In this document: piece by piece, positions 11,988-24,614 of the stretch
Numbering within the stretch: position 1 is the stretch's first letter
Layout: each line of letters starts with the position of its first letter
Source: Serpula lacrymans var. lacrymans S7.9
Taxonomy: Eukaryota > Basidiomycota > Agaricomycetes > Boletales > Serpulaceae
NCBI RefSeq assembly: GCF_000218685.1
Contig: NW_006763291.1
Location: forward strand, 1,458,286 to 1,522,285
DNA: 64,000 nucleotides
Direction of reading: 5' to 3'
Notes under the pieces: generated by a model
The model's input: the letters and a program-made list of their open reading frames with translations, nothing else
Database searches by the model: none
What the model was told of the DNA's origin: nothing
Position numbers and translations under genes: made by a program

Positions 11988-13787
11988 CGCCTTCAGGTCA
12001 AAGGACGCTGAGCGGTGGGTTTGAGGTTTACAGTAATAAGTAGTAATAAGTTAAAGCCTGTTCTCAGCGTTACAAGGTGTTCAACCAGGGCGAATGAATT
12101 TGAAATTTGGTCATAAAGATTGTTGTTGATTAAGTTTGCAAATGTTGTATGATATCGTCTCCGCCTCATAGGTACCGAGGTCAGCTCCACTGTTTCCAAA
12201 GAAAACATTTTCATTAATGATGGTTACTACACCCGCCTGTCCCGCGTCCTTGGTCACGGTCCCGACTTGGTCCCCGCCATGCGAAGTGGAAGGAAACTTG
12301 GCAGGTGCAGCCGTCGCGGAGTCCGCATCCTATCAGAACTTGTGGCTAGACCGCAAGGCAGGGACAGCGATCCAGATGCGTTTAACCAATTGAGGTTTAG
12401 CTGGGAAGAGCTATGAAATGGCCTTGATGGAGACAAACACGACGGTCCATAGTCGATCCACGACTGTAATCAGGGACATGATATGTATAGCTCACCTTCC
12501 AGAGAAGTACCTAAGGAATGAAACAATCTGGGGGTGGCGCCTGATCACCATAGTCTTGCTACCCTAAAAAGCCATCAATCCTCTCATGCCGTTGTATTGA
12601 TGGGTTACCGGCACGTTGTCAATGTTGAGATTTAACGGATAAAGGATAACATTGAGGCACATTGCAAAGAACAGCAATGGAGGGAAAGTAAAGCTTGGAT
12701 TCACACGCGAGTAAATGGGAATATTAGCACGTTTCTCATCCTGAACGTCGATCTCGCAGTTTCTTTCTCACCTCACTTCACTCAAGCTAAACATCAAATC
12801 ATGAGCACTAGTAGTTCACTAGTGGGAAGAAATCCAAGCGACTCGGATGAAGCATCGATGAAGCCCCAATTTCAACGTTTTAGACTCAGGCTCTCATTTG
12901 CCACTACTAGGCATGCTACTATAATATTACTAGCACGGCACTCCGTTCAACCTTATGCGGATGCGCTCATGCTTCAAGTTAAAGCACCGTGATGGGCATG
13001 TTACGGGCCGCACATCGTTGTTCATCGTTCAAGCGAGGTTCTCTTGATGAGTCGGATTGCACGGCGCTTTCCCCCCCTCCCCCTCACCTAGGGTCCATAT
13101 GATCTCAACAAAACCTTGTCGCTGTCCATGTTCCGCTGATTATTGCCGTTAGTGTGTCTGGGTTCAGCATGGTTGTACCGCTAATAGGGACCCAGCGAGT
13201 GCACAAGTCGCCCAGTACACTGTTAACGCGGGTTTACTCTGGTCAACTTCACAGCAGACTTATGTCAATCGGACACTTTGACAAGGCATCACATGTCCTT
13301 ATGGGCTATGGAAACCAGCGGCTCAGATCACTATTTGTATCAGCTTGGGCTTCTCATAATTGATGCCCGTCACTGTGGCATCCGTATTCATCGGCAACTT
13401 GAAAGACACTTGAAAGATTGGATTACACTACATCTGACAGCCTGTGACAGAAACCGGAGTTTTGTCTCTGGACTTGGAACCGCGGTTCAGCGCATTTTGT
13501 TCCCCTATTGTCTTTACTATTCAATGGATATGACTGGCATATGACAGACAAGAGATTTTCTGGTGCGTGTGACCTTATTTCCCTAAGCTGGATGTCTTCG
13601 CGCATTCAACATGCCATTAATCTTATTCGTCTCGTTCTTCCCAGATACTAGTAAAACATTCGTCCTTGCTCATTATAAAGTTATTATACCAAATAGATAT
13701 CACTGTGTACATTAATCTCGTTCGCATTCAGACTTGTTCTCTCAAACCTCATTACTCGTGTCCTCCTGGACTGGGGTTGAGAGATCG
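11988..13787. other. Gene-poor region of 1.8 kb
   Basis: No recognisable gene lies here. A 63-codon frame at 12801-12992 follows a pyrimidine-rich, promoter-like stretch, but its protein has no recognisable family and the codons look random. A C-rich run sits near 13070-13086. The right end (13600-13787) is the 3' flank of PTEN. I saw no terminal repeats or transposase remnants. Confidence 0.4.
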
Positions 13788-15906
13788 TCAGTCCCCTGCA
13801 GCCTGTTTCGCTTCTACACTTCTTGTGGCGATAGCTGGGATGTCCGAAGCCATTTCAGCCGGCTCCGATGCCTCTTTCGAAGCATCACTCGCAACACTGT
13901 CGACAAGCTGCGAGGCCTCCAATTCAGAACACCACTCTAGTGTCACCTCAACGTCTACAAGTGATGAGCCAATGCCCAAGGGAAAGTCAATATCCTTTCG
14001 TGTGAAGAGTAGGCGTGTTATAGAGTTATCTTGAGGTGAAGCGCGTGGGATATGAAATGCCGGTATTATCCATAACCATCCCATGAATACCTACATCGCA
14101 TTCAATAAGATAAGGAGTACACGAACAAACGGAGGTACTTACTTGTCCCATGTAAAGCTTGATGCGTACTTCGCGGTTCGCTTCCAAAATTATCCCATCT
14201 TCATGGCTAACCTGTGTTGCGTCGTACATAGAATTGGCCTCTGAAGGTACTGAGTTATCAACTAAGCCATTGGGTTGCTCTCGCGGAATTTCATTTCTAA
14301 TCTTCACCCAACTCGCCCGAGACAGAGGCTGTAAAATATAGGTGACGGTCTTCTCAGCCTAAATCATATAATTGTTTCAGTTCACATACGGAAAAGCCAA
14401 AGGAAAAATACTTACATCACTGGACTCGCCTTTTTGAACAGACAATTCACCTACTGGACCCATCCGCGCAAAGCTATGGACCATCTTCTGATTGTCCCAT
14501 GTCCCATCGGCAAAGAACTCCTCCAGCTTTTCGTCGCCAATATGCCCACTTTCCGTGTTTCGTTTTCCTATATTACCACTCTCGTGACGCGTCAATCGTT
14601 CAAACTTTTCCAACCCTTCCACCATCTCATCGTCATATCTCGCCAATGACGCCCATACATGCCCTTTCTCATAACCCTTTCTTCCATAACCCGCCCGATC
14701 CATTACCATACTAGCCGCTTTGATCAGTTGCAATTTTAAACCAGACAACTCCCTCATGCGCAGCTTGATTTGACTCAGTCTAACCTTCGGCGATGGTGCA
14801 TCTCTAGTCGAAGGTGTGCTGATGGGCCAAAAATCGAGCGGACCCTGATTCGCCAATAGTAGCGACCAGTAGTATAACCAGCGTCTTTGACTCGGGATAC
14901 TTACTCCTTGCTTTCCTTTGCTAGAAGGGCTTGGACTTTGCATCCGGCGCGAGGTGTGCAGATCCAGAACATCCTTCAATGAAGTAGGCAGTATCTTCAT
15001 TGTCCCTAATTCCGTTCGATCATGAGTTGGACTGCTGGGAGCGAGCGCTGCTGAGTTTTCGGAGTGAGATTCATGGATTTCATGTCCATTTTTATTTTTC
15101 CCATTTTCTTCGACTTGAGATCTATCATCGTCGATGAGTGAATGCAATATGTCTTTCTTATCCTCTCCTTGCGAAGTATCGTTGTCGTCGGGCATTACCT
15201 CCATCCATTCGTCTGCACGCACTCGAGCCCACTCTTTGGCAGAATAGCTGCGCTCGAGGCGCGGAGCGGAAGGGGAGACGTCAAGAGAAAGCAGATACGT
15301 GCATGCTAAAGTTCCTGATCTGCCTTTCCCGGCTGATTTGAAGAATGCACAAGATATCAATATAGTATAGTCAAAGATAGATATCTGACTGTGGGCACCT
15401 TTACAGTGTAGAGCGACCACGCGATCGCGAGATTCAGATAACCAGGCATTTATTTCGCGGGAAACCAGTGGTAGTAAAGCAAGAGGAGGTGCACTGGCTT
15501 CATACATCAGATCGCGAGCTAGAGGTGATACATTATCAACAGCATTCTAATACGCACTGGTGATCTGGAAAAGGGTATCTGCTAACTCGTCCGTCGAATA
15601 CACTAGCTGGATAAGCGTTTTCTTTCACGGGACAAAAATTGAAGACCCAAAAGTTATTGCCATGACGGTGCTCTAGAAATTTCTTGGCATCTTCTCTGCG
15701 ATTGCGATAGAGTCCTTCTAAGCCTATAGCGGGGTATCCCATGACAATGACCTGATCTGTAATATATACTAAATCTACATGAAGGATACAAGTAAGCAAT
15801 TTGTATGTGGAGCGACGGTGAAGTACATACCAAGCTCAAGGTTCAGTTTTCCGTCCTTAAATCTGGCTTTGTTGCCAGAGACCAGACGTCGAATATAGTC
15901 GGTCAT
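13788..15906 (-). CDS. PTEN: PTEN-type phosphatidylinositol-3-phosphatase
   Basis: This is a lipid phosphatase of the PTEN/Tep1 family, which removes the 3-phosphate of PtdIns(3,4,5)P3 at membranes. The N-terminus starts MTDYIRRLVSGNKARFKDG and continues LDLVYITDQVIVMGYPA, GLEGLYRNRREDAKKFL and FNFCPVKENAYPASVFDGRVSRYPFPDH, all matching PTEN in order. Splicing joins HCK to AGKGRSGT, giving the active site HCKAGKGRSG with catalytic Cys and both PTEN-specific lysines. About 140 residues of acidic, low-complexity sequence (15070-15250 and around) follow. The C2-like half then runs to about 13990, with VRIKLYMGQ joined to VFMGWLWI across an intron. The tail is Glu/Ala/Ser-rich. The start at 15906 is fixed by homology of the first residues. 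RPN1 lies upstream on the same strand, with a 299-bp gap. Confidence 0.9.
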
Positions 15907-16205
15907 GACCCAGGTTGCCTCAGAATGATAGCTGTGAATGGAGAGAAACAAATAATAGCAGCTCGAACGCTGTTCTCAACCGCCATATGCTTCGTCGCAG
16001 TGAGTATCCTCATTGGATCAAACTGATGTCATGAGGCTCGGAGTGATCTCGGCAGGCAAGCAATCACTCAATTCACAAATTCACACGCCACATGCACTTA
16101 AATCCTGCATCCCTCAACTGGCCGTAGCGCTGCAGTAATGGTAGTAGAAATCGTGAAAAAAAGTCATGTTGCATTTCAGTCCATCTAGTCAAAACAAGTA
16201 ACGAT
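15907..16205. promoter_or_regulatory. Gap between the RPN1 3' end and the PTEN start
   Basis: This 299-bp stretch must carry the end of the RPN1 transcript and the PTEN promoter. No strong motif was recognised. Confidence 0.35.
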
Positions 16206-19200
16206 CTACGCTTGCATCGTATCTTCTTTTTCCCATCCTGGGTTTTTCTGTAAGATCACGAAGCCCTCGAGTACATGACCGAATGGTATGAACTCTTCCG
16301 TCGCAAGCTCCGCTCGTTCAGTCGTACCCAGGCGCACCGGTGTTTGGTGGGTCTGGAAGCCTGATATTGTCCGTGGCTTACCAGCTTGACCAACGACGTC
16401 GACAGCCTGGAGGAAAAGGACAGATCAGACTATGACGACAACAAAAATCTCGATTATACATACCTGACCAACACGAACAGTGACAGGAGCGTTGTTTAGA
16501 TTCTCGTCAAGGGTTATAAGGAATCGTGGGTACATGGCAGTGACAAGGAAGTACAACATCCAGTGGTATTTGTCGAGCACAACTGGAAACAATGGCTCGT
16601 TATGCCGTTAGGTCATGAATATGGAAGTTACTCACAGGCTTTGGCATCAGTAAATGCAGTCAGTGTAGCTAACAACCCAGCAACGGCCGTCCGACTCATG
16701 ATACTTCTGTCAGAGAAGAAAGGGTTGATTCCAATCGTGCCTTTCCCCATGTGCACCAGTCCTTGAGCGATCCGTACCATGAACAGACAATCTGGCTCTT
16801 TGTAGTAGTACCCAGCCAGTTGTCGTAGCATCTGGGCAAGACGAGCATTGTTCGTGCCTGCACCTACAAGGCCCATGGCAAATATGGCATTGAGAGCAAC
16901 CTGGAGATCGTTGTCGTGGCTGTATTTCGAGAGTGTGTCCAAGATGGGAAGTTGGGGGTTCGAGGCACTAACAAGACCCAAAGCTAGGGGCACTGTTTTA
17001 CGGATAATGGGGTCGCCGTAGTGCATCTGTAATATTCAGCGTTAGCAACCCTTCAAATAGATGAGCCAAGTACTATACTAACGAGATGATTTAGCTGTCT
17101 CGATGACATATCCGAACCAATGTCTTCTCCCATAGCAATCAGTGATATACCGAGAACGGCGAATGCTTGGAATGTATCGTCTTTCGGTTCTTCCTTCTTC
17201 TCATCTTTGTTCTCATCTTTATTTTCATCCTTGTCCTCGGCATCCTTTTCCTTCGAGGCGTCGAGATGCTCACCGCAATAGTGTAGCATCGCTTGCACTT
17301 TCAGGACATCCCCAGTCCCAGCACACGAACAAGCCTCCACGATGACCTGTGCCTGTTTTGCAATTGGATGCTCGATTACCTTCAAAGTCTCCATCGTTGC
17401 ATCAGAAGCTTCTGTTCGGCCTACGTAAAAGTTCCACTGTAAGTTTTAGCTCAGGCAGCTACCAACAAGAACACGCCCTTACCAATGAACAAAAACGCTA
17501 AACCCAGCACCATAAATCTACCCCATTTCTCTGATAGAGCTTTGTCATCCCTCTCCATTAACGTTTGCAGTATGGTACTCGAGATCTCGCCATTTGCGCT
17601 GCCAACAAAGACAAAACCGAGGGCGAGCGCACTCAGGGATGCGACTTCCATCGACAATGACTCGTCAGCTACAGCTGGAAGAAGTACGTATATAAGGTCC
17701 TCGCGATGAGATCCTGCATAGGCAAGACCAAGACCCATGATAGCACTCGTCCTTAGAGGAACGGATTTGTTATCGACATATTCACTAAGAAGCGCCAGAG
17801 CAGCATCTGCTTCAGTGAGAACGTTTGTATTGAGAAGACCAGTTGCGAGAAGAGCTCCAGCCTAAGCACAGTGAATCCGGAAGCAAACAATGAATACACG
17901 GGGATGAACATACTTTGATGTACTCTTCTGAGGAATATGTATATTTGTCAACGTGGCTCAGACCGACATCAGTATCCCACAAAAGACTAAGACCAAGACT
18001 AGCGGCAGCGCTCAACATGCCTGAAGCGAACTCAGTGATGTACACCACAGATGAAAGATTCAACTACACTTACCATGCTCCTTGTTTTTGTATATCCAGC
18101 TGTTCCCTTCTTCAGCCTCCACCATAAGTTTGTCATTCCCAAAGCCAGCGTTCACGAAGGCATTCACAAAGGTCCCTGCAAGATTCCCTCGGGCTGAATC
18201 CACATTAGCTGCAGCTCCTGTTCCTGTCAAGCATAATGGTCAACCCCAATCCTTCGAAAAACCAAGGAAATGAAAGCAAACTCACTAGTGTTCTCCAAAT
18301 GGCTCTTATATACGTCTTCTAAACTCTTGGGATCTGCAACACCAACCTCCTTACCGAACTCCCTGAAATGTGTGCTCAGTCGGCTATTACTTAGACATTC
18401 TAGTAAGTCGCTTGGAACTTCTTCCTCATCTGCCCCTCCGGCGGGGATCAGCCACTCGAGTGGGACCTGCGCACGTGCAAGAAGGAAAGCAAGCTGACGC
18501 TTCATCAAGCTTTTAAAAATAGTCGAGTGAGCAAATCGCAACAAAGTGACAAAATGACACCAGCGGCTTACGGATTGCTAGGGGCATTATAATCTTGTTG
18601 AATAAGCTCTTGGTCATTCAGCCGTATAGCTAAACTAAGGGCTTCCGGGAATTTCGAAAATTGAATATAAATTTGATGCGCTGTGCGCAAGAAAGCCGCG
18701 TCATCCGGGGGTGGTAGTAAACCCACGCAGCTGGTCAGAAGGAGGAAGGTCAGCCACAGAAATGGAAAACTGTGCTACTCTAGCTATTCAGACATGAACA
18801 CTTTACTTACCGTACCATATATGCGCATACTCGTGCATATGTGTTTTCGTCCACCAAAGCAGCTATCCGGTCAACCATCTCCAGTTCCTCAAGTAGATCA
18901 ACGGCATCAGGTTCAGCGTTATGTCCGAGGAAGAATTTAGCACATTGAGCCGCAAGCCCTTTCAAATCATCGATAGTCCCAGGCATTTTGATCGGCTCTG
19001 CTTTGGGCTTTTCTGCGCTATCGGATACTGGGGCAGGGGGTGTCTCCTCTCCGTCCGAGCGTATCACATACTCCTCACCAAGCTCAGCTGCAAGATGTCG
19101 GACATATTCATGACCCCATGAACCTGGCTCAGAAAGAGGCGATGAAGGCGGACGCATGGAAGCAGAAAAAAGGCGATAACGGAGCGTCCCTCGGGGTTGC

Positions 19201-19785
19201 GTATCAGAATATGTCATGGCAAGAACAGAAAGGATATCCGCAAAGAGACTCTGCAAGAAATAACGGTCATGAGCGGTATTAAGAGTCTAATATTTCTCTG
19301 CAAATCGACACGTTACGTACCTTGTCCTCAGACGCGGACCAAGTATCATACAGTGTTTGGAGATCGGGATAATGTGGGCGAAGGAATTTCAAGGGTTTTG
19401 GTACGGAGGTCATAGACGATGTTGATGTTCTTATCAGTGTGCGAAGGGTTTCAAGTGCAGGACGATAGAGCTCAGTATTGGATTCCTATAGCACATCTTA
19501 ACGTTAGTAAGACCGCTCCATTGAATATTTTTCCCAAGTTACCTTCAGCCGTTCAATCAGCATCTCTAATTCATTCTTGAGCTGTGCGTCCTCTTCTGAC
19601 TAGCTCAGGAGTGGTTAGATGAGAACTAAATTTGATGACGATGGACATACGAGTTCCTCTCCCTCTTTGGTTTCGCCATTGAGCTTAGATGAGCCCTCCT
19701 TCTTGTCCTTCTCTTCTGCCTCTGCTTTCTTCTTCTTCGGGTCCTCTGAGGGAACTTGAATGGTAGATGCTACACGCTCCGGCAT
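16206..19785 (-). CDS. RPN1: 26S proteasome regulatory subunit RPN1
   Basis: RPN1 is the large non-ATPase subunit of the 19S base, which docks ubiquitin-like shuttle factors and Ubp6. The Lys/Glu-rich N-terminus begins [20 protein letters not shown] at 19785. The body carries toroid PC repeats, for example [14 protein letters not shown] (~17720), [18 protein letters not shown] (~17960), and the stretch beginning [16 protein letters not shown] (~16980). An acidic/Lys-rich loop of repeated DENK units lies at about 17190-17260. The C-terminus reads [16 protein letters not shown], then [12 protein letters not shown], directly before TAG at 16206; this is the conserved end of Rpn1 proteins. The inferred length is about 900 residues over roughly ten exons, normal for the family. 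No break was seen. Confidence 0.93.
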
Positions 19786-21010
19786 AATTGAAGACTCGGA
19801 AAGATATATGATACTGGTCGCGGTCAGACTTTGAATGATTCTGAATGAACGACGCGCGTCGGGAAAGTGTCACACCGTGAGTGGTGTCACTAACAGTCAC
19901 GTCACATTCATTGCTACGCTAATCCCACTATCAATGTTCGTCAAAATGCTGGTTTTCTAGCATTCTGCATTTGGACAGTATTATTTTATTCCATCCAGGA
20001 ATATATCAAAAAGTATTGAGCGCTATGAGCTTTGCAAGGTCTCACTCTTCTATTTGTTAGACTACCTTCGATCGCCGCAGCAGTACAGTTTTTCTATCGT
20101 CCAGAGGCTTTTCTTCGGCGTTCACTTTGAATACAGCATCGACGATAAGAACTATCATAGCATTGGCGCAACTTGAATTTGACCTTCCAGAGCTCTACGA
20201 AGTGTCCAGGGTCACGAGCTTTTGCCTCAAAGTTCTAACTCTCCCTTTCAAGCTGGCCCGAGGGAACCTTGCGCCGCCGCTTACGGTTTGCCAACATCAG
20301 AAACAGTGGTGTAATGATTTGTTTTGTTTGAGACAGTACACAGTAAGACCGCGATCAGAAAACTCGACCGCAGTATCGACGCTTGTGTCAGGAGGCGGCG
20401 ATGGTATTATTGATATATGACACGTAACGGCCGCGTAGTGCACAATACGCACTTGATGTGTGTTGTCTTTGTCCTCATGTAAGACGATTTGACGATAGGT
20501 GTAGTACCAAGAGATTATCTTGATGTATAAGTTATCAGAGCTTCATCTGAGTGTCTGAGAACATCGATGAGATACGATGGGCGGCCTGCCGTCGGATACA
20601 CGATGCTGATCAGATAACACGATGTTCACGCATCAAGACGTAACAGTCCGTCTGCCATCCTGGGAAGGTAAACTTCAGCAGCCAGCCAAAAAAGTGTAAA
20701 ATAATGCTCGCCGTTAGATTCATCGCTGCATGGACCGTCTCCTTTGTTCCTTGCTGTACTTGGGCCACCGTTGTTTCAGTAGTCCTGTGGCCACCGCCAA
20801 CGAGCGTACAATAGTCGGGAGCACGTGACTTAACGCGTCCGTGTTTATTTGTTCGTATTTTGTGTGGATGGTTGAAAACCCGAAATTCCGTATTTGTTCA
20901 AGACCGTCGTTCTCCACCTTCAGCTTCAGCCTGCAACGTTCTTACTCTTTCATTTTTCATTTCTGTCATCTATCATATCCTAGTTATTGTTCAACGGACA
21001 TTTCTTGTTC
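19786..21010. other. Intergenic region between RPN1 and cyclin B (divergent promoters)
   Basis: 1.2 kb separates the two divergent starts. Close to RPN1, a TCACGTCA sequence lies near 19896. Close to the cyclin, a CACGTG (20822-20827) and an MCB box ACGCGT (20833-20838) lie ~175 bp before the start. A 97-codon plus-strand frame at 20127-20420 ends in a stretch that loosely resembles a WD repeat, but I could not extend it into a gene. Confidence 0.45.
20833..20838. promoter_or_regulatory. MCB-like box ACGCGT upstream of cyclin B
   Basis: ACGCGT is the binding core of fungal MBF (Mbp1/Swi6, Cdc10 complexes) at G1/S genes. It lies 172 bp upstream of the cyclin start and five bases after a CACGTG. 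The sequence match is exact; its activity is inferred. Confidence 0.4.
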
Positions 21011-23076
21011 ATGGCTTCGAATATTCCTGTAAGCTTTCTCTGTCTTTTACTCCCTCGTCGTCGTGACTTCATCGCTCATTGCGCGCTCATTTAATAGACA
21101 CGGCGTGTAACGCGGACGACTCGTATGACAACTCTGAAAGATAACGAGAATGCCAATGCTCGTCCATCGCGTCTTACTGCTCGAGTGAAACCCCCATCAT
21201 CGAATGGCTCTGGTACTGCTACGACAGGCGGTCTGACCCGAGCTACTGCTGCAACCGCTGCATCTCGAGCAAAGGCGAACGGTAATGATGAGAACAAGGT
21301 CGATCTCGCCGCTCAAGGGAAGAGAAAGCGTGAGGCTCTGGGAGAAGTCACAAAATTCGTGAACAAGAACAAAACCACTAACGTCCCAGCTAAGGAAGTC
21401 AAAGGGAAAGGGAAAGAAGCTGCTCCCGTTAAGGAGGTTAAGGAGAAATTCGACGGCGTCGTGATTCAGTCGAAACCATCGCTGGTCGCTGCAGCAAGAC
21501 AACCGTTGCGTACTGTCTCAGGCTCTACGACACGTCGTGCCACAAGAAGCACAGTTGTGGCACCTCAAGGGCAGAATCTGGACAAGGTGAAGGAGGAGTC
21601 CGGAAAGGTTGCAGATGAAGATGCCATGGCAATCGATGACCATCCAACTACCAATGCTGCTCCCTCAGCAGAACCTCAGCCACGCCGGGTCTCGACGAGA
21701 CGTTCGGGTTTAGCTTCGCAAGCAGCTGTAGACGAGACTCGTCCATCAGAGATTCCAACTCGCCTGCCAACTCGGCCCCCTGCAAAGCACGAGGATGACG
21801 TAGAGGACAATCGTGTCTTTAAGAAGCGGCGCACGTCTTCAGACATTCCCGACGAAGCGAAACTCTTCGAACAAGAACAGTTACAACAGGAAGCCGAAGA
21901 AGTTGCTGCTGCTCTTGAAGCTTACGCCGATAGTGAACCAGAGGCAGATCCCTACGGTGACCAGTGGGATGACCTCGACGCCGAGGATGCAGACGACCCT
22001 TTGATGGTTAGCGAGTATGTGATCGAGATCTTCAACTACATGAAAGAGATCGAGGTGCGTATTGTTCTGACATATTTATTAATGCCATCACTGATGGTTC
22101 ATAACGTGCAGCTTACCACTATGCCCAACCCGAACTACATGGAAAGCCAGAAAGAGCTCGCGTGGAAGATGCGTGGAATCCTCACTGACTGGCTGGTCCA
22201 AGTCCACGTCCGTTTTCGTCTTTTGCCGGAAACGCTGTTCTTGTGCGTTAACCTTATCGATCGATTCCTTTCCGCACGTGTTGTCTCCCTCGCAAAGTTG
22301 CAACTAGTCGGTATCACTTGCCTTTTCGTCGCGGCAAAGGTTGAAGAAATCGTGGCTCCATCCGTTGCGCACTTCTTGTACTGTGCCGATTCTTCGTACA
22401 CCGAGACTGAGATCCTCCAAGCAGAGCGCTATGTCTTGAAGACGCTTGACTGGAATTTGAGTTATCCCAACCCAATGCACTTCTTGAGGCGGATCAGCAA
22501 GGCAGACGAATATGACGTGAAGGCTCGCACGATTGCCAAGTACTTCCTCGAAATTCAATGCCTAGAGTGGAGATTGTTGGCTGCACCTCCATCATTGATA
22601 GCTGCTGCTGCTATTTGGCTTGCTAGGCTGATTTTGGGTCAGGATAAGTGGGTGAGTAGACTGACAGGATTATTATCCGCATTTGTTTGATTAATAAATT
22701 TTTATTAGACTCCGAATCTTGCTCATTACTCGTCCTACGCCGAGAGTACCATCATTCCTACCGCAAACTTGATGCTGAACTACGTTCTCAAACCTATCAA
22801 GCACGAGTCGTTCCACAAGAAATACGCTGGCAAGAGATTTTTGAAGGTTAATAGTTTTGTTTCAATACGTCTTTCTTTTTATTGATATGTTTTCTTCAGT
22901 CAAGTATTTGGGTTCGGGACTGGGCATTGGAAAGGTGGTCGGAGGGTACTCAGGTGGCACTATTGGAGGAACTGCCGATGTTGAAAGCACAAAACCGTGC
23001 CGAACGGGCACGAGCAGAGGCTGCCGCAGCCGTCACAGCTGTTGAGGCTGGCGAAGAGTATCTCGAAGAGTCATAA
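21011..23076 (+). CDS. B-type mitotic cyclin
   Basis: This is a regulatory subunit of the mitotic Cdk1 kinase (Clb/Cdc13 class), ~609 residues. Inferred exons are 21011-21028, 21098-22054, 22112-22651, 22709-22846 and 22900-23076. Exon 1 encodes only MASNIP. A D-box-type degradation signal, REALGEVTKFVN, lies at residue ~84 in a basic, Ala/Ser/Thr-rich N-terminus with several KGKGK stretches. The cyclin box begins with MRGILTDWLVQVHVRFRL and continues through TLFLCVNLIDRFLS and LVGITCLFVAAKVEEI. The C-terminal cyclin fold includes LEWRLLAAPPSLIAAAA. Intron 2 (57 bp) is a multiple of three with no stop, so its retention would keep the frame. The upstream MCB box agrees with cell-cycle control. 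Which fungal B-cyclin subtype it is cannot be told from sequence alone. Confidence 0.93.
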
Positions 23077-24614
23077 TGAAGGCCCGTGCAAGTTACTCCT
23101 GCCTCGGACTGGCTGAAAATTTCCCTACCTTCCATCATTCCCATCCATAGTCGACTGACAAAAATGCATTTACCATGGACACCTTATACAAGCGCAACCA
23201 CTCATCCTATCGCATACACCACACCACGCATCTCTGTTTATTTCTTTCAAACCACACAATCTCCCTTCGACATCCGTTTTGTGTTTTTATTGTTGATCTT
23301 ATGATTATCAAATGGTTTTTTTTTTACAACCGCGTTGTCTCTTCGCCTCACAGTGCCTATGCTGATCCGTGTTTTGCCCTGTGTCTTATCCACATCGACG
23401 GAAACCCGTGTTCCCGGATAACCTTGTGGTTGTTAACGTCGAATTGATTTGACCTCGTCTTCGCTCTGTCTTCTACCTGCACGGATCATTTCTATCGCTG
23501 GCCTGCTGTTTGCTCCGTGCGATACCTTTGCAATGTCATCATACACATCAAATCATATCTCCAGTTCTACATCACGCTACCCCTCGCTACTAGCAGCCTT
23601 CTTGTGGCATGTGCTCTCTCCGCTCGCTATCCGGTGCATCTACTTGTGTGCCACCGTCGTATCGGTCTTTGTGTGCTCGATTTGTTCTTCTAGTGCATTT
23701 CGCGGTTGCCACTCGTCGCTAGCTATCCAAACTATCATGGTATAACTGCATGATTTCATTCGCTCCTCTTTGAAAATGGCATGTTCATATCACTTCATAC
23801 CGTCTAGTTTGACACCAGTCCCCCTCCCGCTTTCCCTCTCCCATTTCCCGTTTTCATTCTATTTCACCCTCCCATCCTATCCCTTGTTTGGATTTCTTGA
23901 AGATGTCTATAGAGTTGGGTCGTGAAGCTGTACATCTGCACAATGAAATATATCAAGTATTAATTACAAGGCGTGTGTAAGCATTCTGAAGAAAATTAGG
24001 AGTCTTGGGTAACGTCGTTGATCATGTTAATTGTTATTCTTGTCTTTCATGTGACAGAACTGTAGTAATGTTTAAGCTTACTTTGATAATTACCTTGAAT
24101 AGAATAGAAATCTGACAGATCAAAATATTCTCTGGGAGTCGTTCTGCATATATCTCGATATATATTAGGGATAAGGATTATCAGCTCACTGAGTGCAACG
24201 TTAATTGACCTTATCGGATAATTTCAAGTCTTGAAAACCTTCGAGTCGTTACTTTCACATTCAATCGACTACCGTGCAAGTAATTTGTTCAAAACGAGTG
24301 TATATTATTAATGCAAACGATGTAATCGTCATGTATCTAACATATATATAATATCGAGACAAGAGAGTGAATTTGGCTAATTGCTACAATTTATATAAAT
24401 AAGTTGAACAGATATGAAGGGAAATGGGAGCTAACGCTACAAAAACACGTAGAATTCATCACCGTCGTGATTCAGAAATAAACAATGAGTGTGGAACCAT
24501 GCGAAGGTAGAGGTAGAACAAATGAAACAAAATGCACAGAAAATTCCAAACAGATACTACGAGATTAGAAATAGACATACTGTATAACTTCCTATCAATC
24601 CTATCCAAGTGAGT
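23077..24614. other. Long intergenic region, convergent 3' ends
   Basis: About 1.5 kb separates the cyclin stop and the stop of the unknown gene on the other strand. The first 800 bp is pyrimidine-rich on the plus strand with a T9 run near 23320, probably 3' UTR. The region 23930-24600 is strongly AT-rich. Frames of up to 98 codons look like chance. No RNA gene or repeat was recognised. Confidence 0.4.

Noticed and set aside
12801..12992. Small gene after a promoter-like pyrimidine tract
   Set aside because: 63 codons with no recognisable family or splice extension; codon pattern looks random.
20127..20420. 97-codon frame ending in a WD-repeat-like stretch
   Set aside because: Only a few residues (LVSGGGDG) resemble a WD repeat. 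No second repeat, splice-joined exon or family match was found, and the sequence also reads loosely on the other strand.
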